In this document: positions 61,550 to 64,000 of the stretch, piece by piece
How positions within the stretch are numbered: the first letter of the stretch is position 1
Layout of the letters: every line of letters starts with the position of its first letter
Source of the DNA: Halomonas sp. ALS9
GTDB taxonomy: Bacteria; Pseudomonadota; Gammaproteobacteria; Pseudomonadales; Halomonadaceae
Direction: 5' to 3'
NCBI RefSeq assembly: GCF_001651035.1
Contig: NZ_LXRG01000076.1
Location: forward strand, 78,905-142,904
DNA: 64,000 bases
The notes under the pieces: model-generated
The model's input: the letters and a program-made list of their open reading frames with translations, nothing else
The model's database searches: none
What the model was told of the DNA's origin: nothing
Translations under genes and position numbers: made by a program

Positions 61550-61569
61550 TTTCAAACATGTGTTTGAAA
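61550..61569. promoter_or_regulatory. PsrA-type operator upstream of acyl-CoA dehydrogenase
   Basis: TTTCAAACATGTGTTTGAAA is a perfect 9-bp inverted repeat with a two-base centre. It fits the PsrA pattern CAAAC-N4-GTTTG fully. PsrA is a TetR repressor that releases DNA on binding long-chain fatty acids. The site lies 56 bases before the dehydrogenase start. Confidence 0.75.
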
Positions 61570-61625
61570 GTCTGCTGTCAAAATACTCTGATTGGCTTTC
61601 AACCCCTTATTTCAGGAGAGATGCG

Positions 61626-63431
61626 ATGCCCAGCTATCAGGCCCCTATTCGTGATATGCGTTTCGTTATGGACGAAATGCTTGATTACCCCGCCCACTAC
61701 GCGCGTCTACCCAGTGGTGACGATGCATCGCCGGATGTGGTGAGTGCAATTCTAGAAGAGGGCGCACGCTTCGCCCGTGACGTACTGCTGCCGATCAATC
61801 AGAGTGGTGATGAAGAGGGCTGCCTGTTAGAGGGGGGCGAAGTTAAAGCGCCTAACGGTTTTAAAGAGGCCTACCAGCAGTACGTAGAAGGCGGCTGGCC
61901 GAGCCTGGCAGCTGATCCTGCTCATGGTGGCCAGGGCCTGCCGCCTTCATTGGCGATGCTGCTATCGGAAATGATCTGTGCGACTAACCTGGCTTGGGGT
62001 ATGTACCCAGGGCTCTCTCATGGCGCGGCCGATGCGCTGAAGCACCATGGCACCGACGAGCAAAAAGCCACGTACCTCACCAAGCTGGTTGAAGGGGTAT
62101 GGACAGGCACCATGTGCCTAACTGAGTCGCACTGCGGTACCGACCTAGGTTTGATCAAGACGCGAGCGGTGCCTGCCGATGGCGACGCTTATGCAATTAC
62201 CGGCACCAAAATCTTTATCTCTGCTGGTGAGCATAATCTGGCTGAAAATATCGTTCATTTGGTGTTGGCGAAGCTGCCGGATGCGCCGGAAGGCTCAAAA
62301 GGTATATCGCTGTTTGTAGTGCCTAAATTCTTACCCGATGCCCAGGGTGATGTGGGAGAGCGCAACGGCGTCACCTGTGGATCGCTTGAGCACAAGATGG
62401 GTATTCACGGTAATGCCACCTGTGTGATGAACTTCGATGGCGCAACCGGTTATTTGGTGGGGCCGCCCAATAAAGGGCTGGCGTGCATGTTCACCATGAT
62501 GAACGCAGCGCGTCTCGGCGTGGGCATTCAAGGGCTGGGTTTGATTGAAGCCAGTTTTCAGAATTCATTGAGTTATGCGCGTGACCGCATACAGATGCGC
62601 GGCTTATCGGGTAAGCAGGCGCCTGAAAAGCCCGCTGACCCAATTATCGTCCATCCCGATGTTCGCCGCATGCTGCTGACCCAGAAAGCCTTCGCCGAAG
62701 GTGGGCGTATGCTGGTGCTTTACACCGCGCAAATGCTCGATGTGGTTGAGCATGGAGAGCCGGGTGAAGAGCGCGATCACGCTGAAACCCTGCTTGGCTT
62801 GCTAACGCCTATTGTTAAAGCTTTCCTGACCGAAGTGGGTTTTGAAAGTACCAACGAGGGCGTACAGATTTACGGCGGTCATGGCTTCATTAAAGAGTGG
62901 GGCATGGAGCAATTGGTGCGCGATGCTCGCATTACTCGGCTTTATGAAGGTACTACCGGTATCCAGGCGCTTGATCTGCTGGGCCGTAAAGTACTCATGA
63001 GTCAGGGTGAATCGCTGAAGGTCTTCACCAAAGAGATCCATAAGTTCTGTAAAGCTGAAGCCGACAACCCTGCACTTGAAGAGTTTGTCGAGCCGCTGGC
63101 TAAGCTCAATGCAGAGTGGGGCGAGCTGACTATGGGGGTAGGCATGAAGGCAATGCAAGACCGCGAAGAAGTAGGCGCGGCGAGTGTTGATTACCTTATG
63201 TATTCGGGCTACGTCACGCTAGCATACTTATTTGCCCGCGCGGCCAAACAGGCGTCTGCTTCTTTAGAGGGTGACGATAAAGCCTTCTACACCGCTAAGT
63301 TGAATACTGCGCGCTTCTATTACCAGCGGTTACTGCCGCGTACCAAGGCGCATGCGCAGATGATTCAATCCGGCGCTTCCAGCCTAATGGCTATCTCCAG
63401 CGAAGATTTTGGCTTGGGGTTTGAGATTTAG
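61626..63431 (+). CDS. Acyl-CoA dehydrogenase (600-residue DmdC/FadE5-like type)
   Basis: This FAD enzyme catalyses the first step of beta-oxidation. The 601-residue protein is longer than the usual 380-residue form, with extra N- and C-terminal domains as in DmdC/FadE5-like enzymes. Visible are MCLTESHCGTDLGLIKTRA (FAD/substrate segment), the substrate-binding MNAARLGVGIQGLG and the C-terminal VQIYGGHGFIKEWGMEQLVRDARI with YEGTTGIQALDLLGRK (catalytic Glu region). The start at 61626 begins MPSYQAPIRDMRF as in homologues. A longer frame to 61533 contains the PsrA-type operator and is rejected. Confidence 0.92.
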   Translation: MPSYQAPIRDMRFVMDEMLDYPAHYARLPSGDDASPDVVSAILEEGARFARDVLLPINQSGDEEGCLLEGGEVKAPNGFKEAYQQYVEGGWPSLAADPAHGGQGLPPSLAMLLSEMICATNLAWGMYPGLSHGAADALKHHGTDEQKATYLTKLVEGVWTGTMCLTESHCGTDLGLIKTRAVPADGDAYAITGTKIFISAGEHNLAENIVHLVLAKLPDAPEGSKGISLFVVPKFLPDAQGDVGERNGVTCGSLEHKMGIHGNATCVMNFDGATGYLVGPPNKGLACMFTMMNAARLGVGIQGLGLIEASFQNSLSYARDRIQMRGLSGKQAPEKPADPIIVHPDVRRMLLTQKAFAEGGRMLVLYTAQMLDVVEHGEPGEERDHAETLLGLLTPIVKAFLTEVGFESTNEGVQIYGGHGFIKEWGMEQLVRDARITRLYEGTTGIQALDLLGRKVLMSQGESLKVFTKEIHKFCKAEADNPALEEFVEPLAKLNAEWGELTMGVGMKAMQDREEVGAASVDYLMYSGYVTLAYLFARAAKQASASLEGDDKAFYTAKLNTARFYYQRLLPRTKAHAQMIQSGASSLMAISSEDFGLGFEI

Positions 63432-63507
63432 AAGCGTCGACTACTGATGGCGTGAGGTAAGTTGCGCCAACGGGCACTCTCTGGTCAGGCGTTCTGATCG
63501 GTGGTTT

Positions 63508-63539
63508 GCGGCAGAAGGGCAACCTTCTGCCGCTTTTTT
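63508..63539 (+). terminator. Terminator after acyl-CoA dehydrogenase
   Basis: GCGGCAGAAGG and CCTTCTGCCGC form an 11-bp stem with a GCAA loop, followed by TTTTTT. The next 160 bases hold no recognisable gene. Confidence 0.92.
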
Positions 63540-63706
63540 ATACGCAATAACTTCTTTTACTTGCTATCTTGATAGTGAGGCCTTAAAGTACGCATCCGCT
63601 GCCGGGGACGCCAAGCGTTACCAGCGGTGCATAAGGTGTAAAAGCCTTGGTTTGTCAGGAGGTTAGAGCAGTCTATATCGCTCGCTTCACTCGCTAAAAA
63701 AAGCGA

Positions 63707-63734
63707 TTGACAAACATCAGGAAATGCGTAGAAT
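63707..63734 (+). promoter_or_regulatory. rRNA operon promoter
   Basis: TTGACA (63707-63712) and TAGAAT (63729-63734) are spaced by 16 bases, as in many rrn promoters. They lie about 250 bases before 16S rRNA. Confidence 0.8.
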
Positions 63735-63805
63735 ACGCCTTCCTCGCTGAGGCAAGCCAGTTCAACGGTTTGTAAGGTGGCTCAAGCAGTCATCGTAGCG
63801 AAACA

Positions 63806-63816
63806 GCTCTTTAACA
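63806..63816 (+). promoter_or_regulatory. rRNA leader boxA antiterminator
   Basis: GCTCTTTAACA matches the boxA sequence of rRNA leaders, recognised by NusB/NusE for antitermination. Confidence 0.85.
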
Positions 63817-63985
63817 ATTTGATCAGGTAATTCATGTGGGCGCTTGCTGACGTTGGTGACAAATCACCAAATATCAAGGCAAGCGGTCATGACAATGTAA
63901 ATTGAAATGAATTCGTTTGAACCTTGAGCCAAGTTTGGTTCGCTTCTGTCACTTTCGGGTGGCGGGTAAGAACCGCATAGATATT

Positions 63986-64000
63986 AAACTGAAGAGTTTG
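63986..64000 (+). rRNA. rrs: 16S ribosomal RNA (first 15 bases only)
   Basis: AAACTGAAGAGTTTG matches the 5' end of bacterial 16S rRNA (E. coli AAATTGAAGAGTTTG) with one difference. The preceding promoter and boxA support the assignment. The gene continues outside the window. Confidence 0.9.

Noticed and set aside
1..64000. CRISPR arrays, prophage or complete insertion sequences
   Set aside because: No regularly spaced identical repeats of 23-40 bp, no transposase or integrase motifs and no terminal inverted repeats with target duplications were seen, although short remnants could be missed by eye.

Overview
The window looks like chromosomal DNA of a halophilic gammaproteobacterium of the Halomonas/Vreelandella group. 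This rests on the dnaX-ybaB-recR and rnd-ycgL gene orders, a GacA/UvrY regulator, a very acidic exported phosphate-binding protein, Pho boxes and PsrA-type operators. No database search was possible, so the genus is an inference.

Layout. 1-8.3 kb is housekeeping: a partial GacA/UvrY regulator, tRNA-Ala(GGC), argF, monothiol glutaredoxin, dnaX-ybaB-recR, rnd-ycgL, acpH and ycgN. 8.2-18.9 kb is a signalling block: a membrane PAS-GGDEF-EAL protein, then a tight operon of a giant CheB-CheR-PAS-GGDEF-EAL fusion, a bacteriophytochrome that ends after its photosensory core, and a biliverdin-making heme oxygenase. 18.8-34.4 kb is mostly core metabolism and envelope: oligopeptidase B, a YafJ-type amidotransferase, FadD, HrpA, a FabH-like synthase, MlaA, a PP2C-phosphatase/STAS switch, a Bcr-type exporter and a TauE-type permease.

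34.4-56.8 kb is a phosphate and arsenic region. pstS and pstCAB each have a Pho box. They are followed by GAPDH-arsJ-MFS (arsenate converted to 1-arseno-3-phosphoglycerate and exported), arsR facing an ArsP-type permease, aioBA arsenite oxidase, a long minus-strand cluster (arsH, acr3, an FMN reductase, arsC, an ECF sigma factor, a second ArsP permease, a thioredoxin-like protein and a CC-motif protein), and a plus-strand arsenate reductase/phosphatase with a chemoreceptor and an ArsB/NhaD-type permease. Two operator families can be read from the DNA. One (core ATCTAGAAAT) is at arsR/arsP and again upstream of aioBA. The other (ATATATGTTT...CGTAT) is upstream of GAPDH-arsJ and between arsH and the second arsenate reductase. 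Together the genes would take up phosphate selectively, reduce or oxidise arsenic, and export As(III), organoarsenicals and arseno-phosphoglycerate.

56.8-63.4 kb is acyl-CoA catabolism (thiolase, TetR regulator, acyl-CoA synthetase, short-chain dehydrogenase, acyl-CoA dehydrogenase) with PsrA-like and LiuR-like palindromes. The window ends in an rRNA operon leader with the first 15 bases of 16S rRNA.

A recurrent oddity is short tandem duplications of about 13-15 bp at gene boundaries, including one in the mlaA tail where a stop codon interrupts an otherwise open repeat array.
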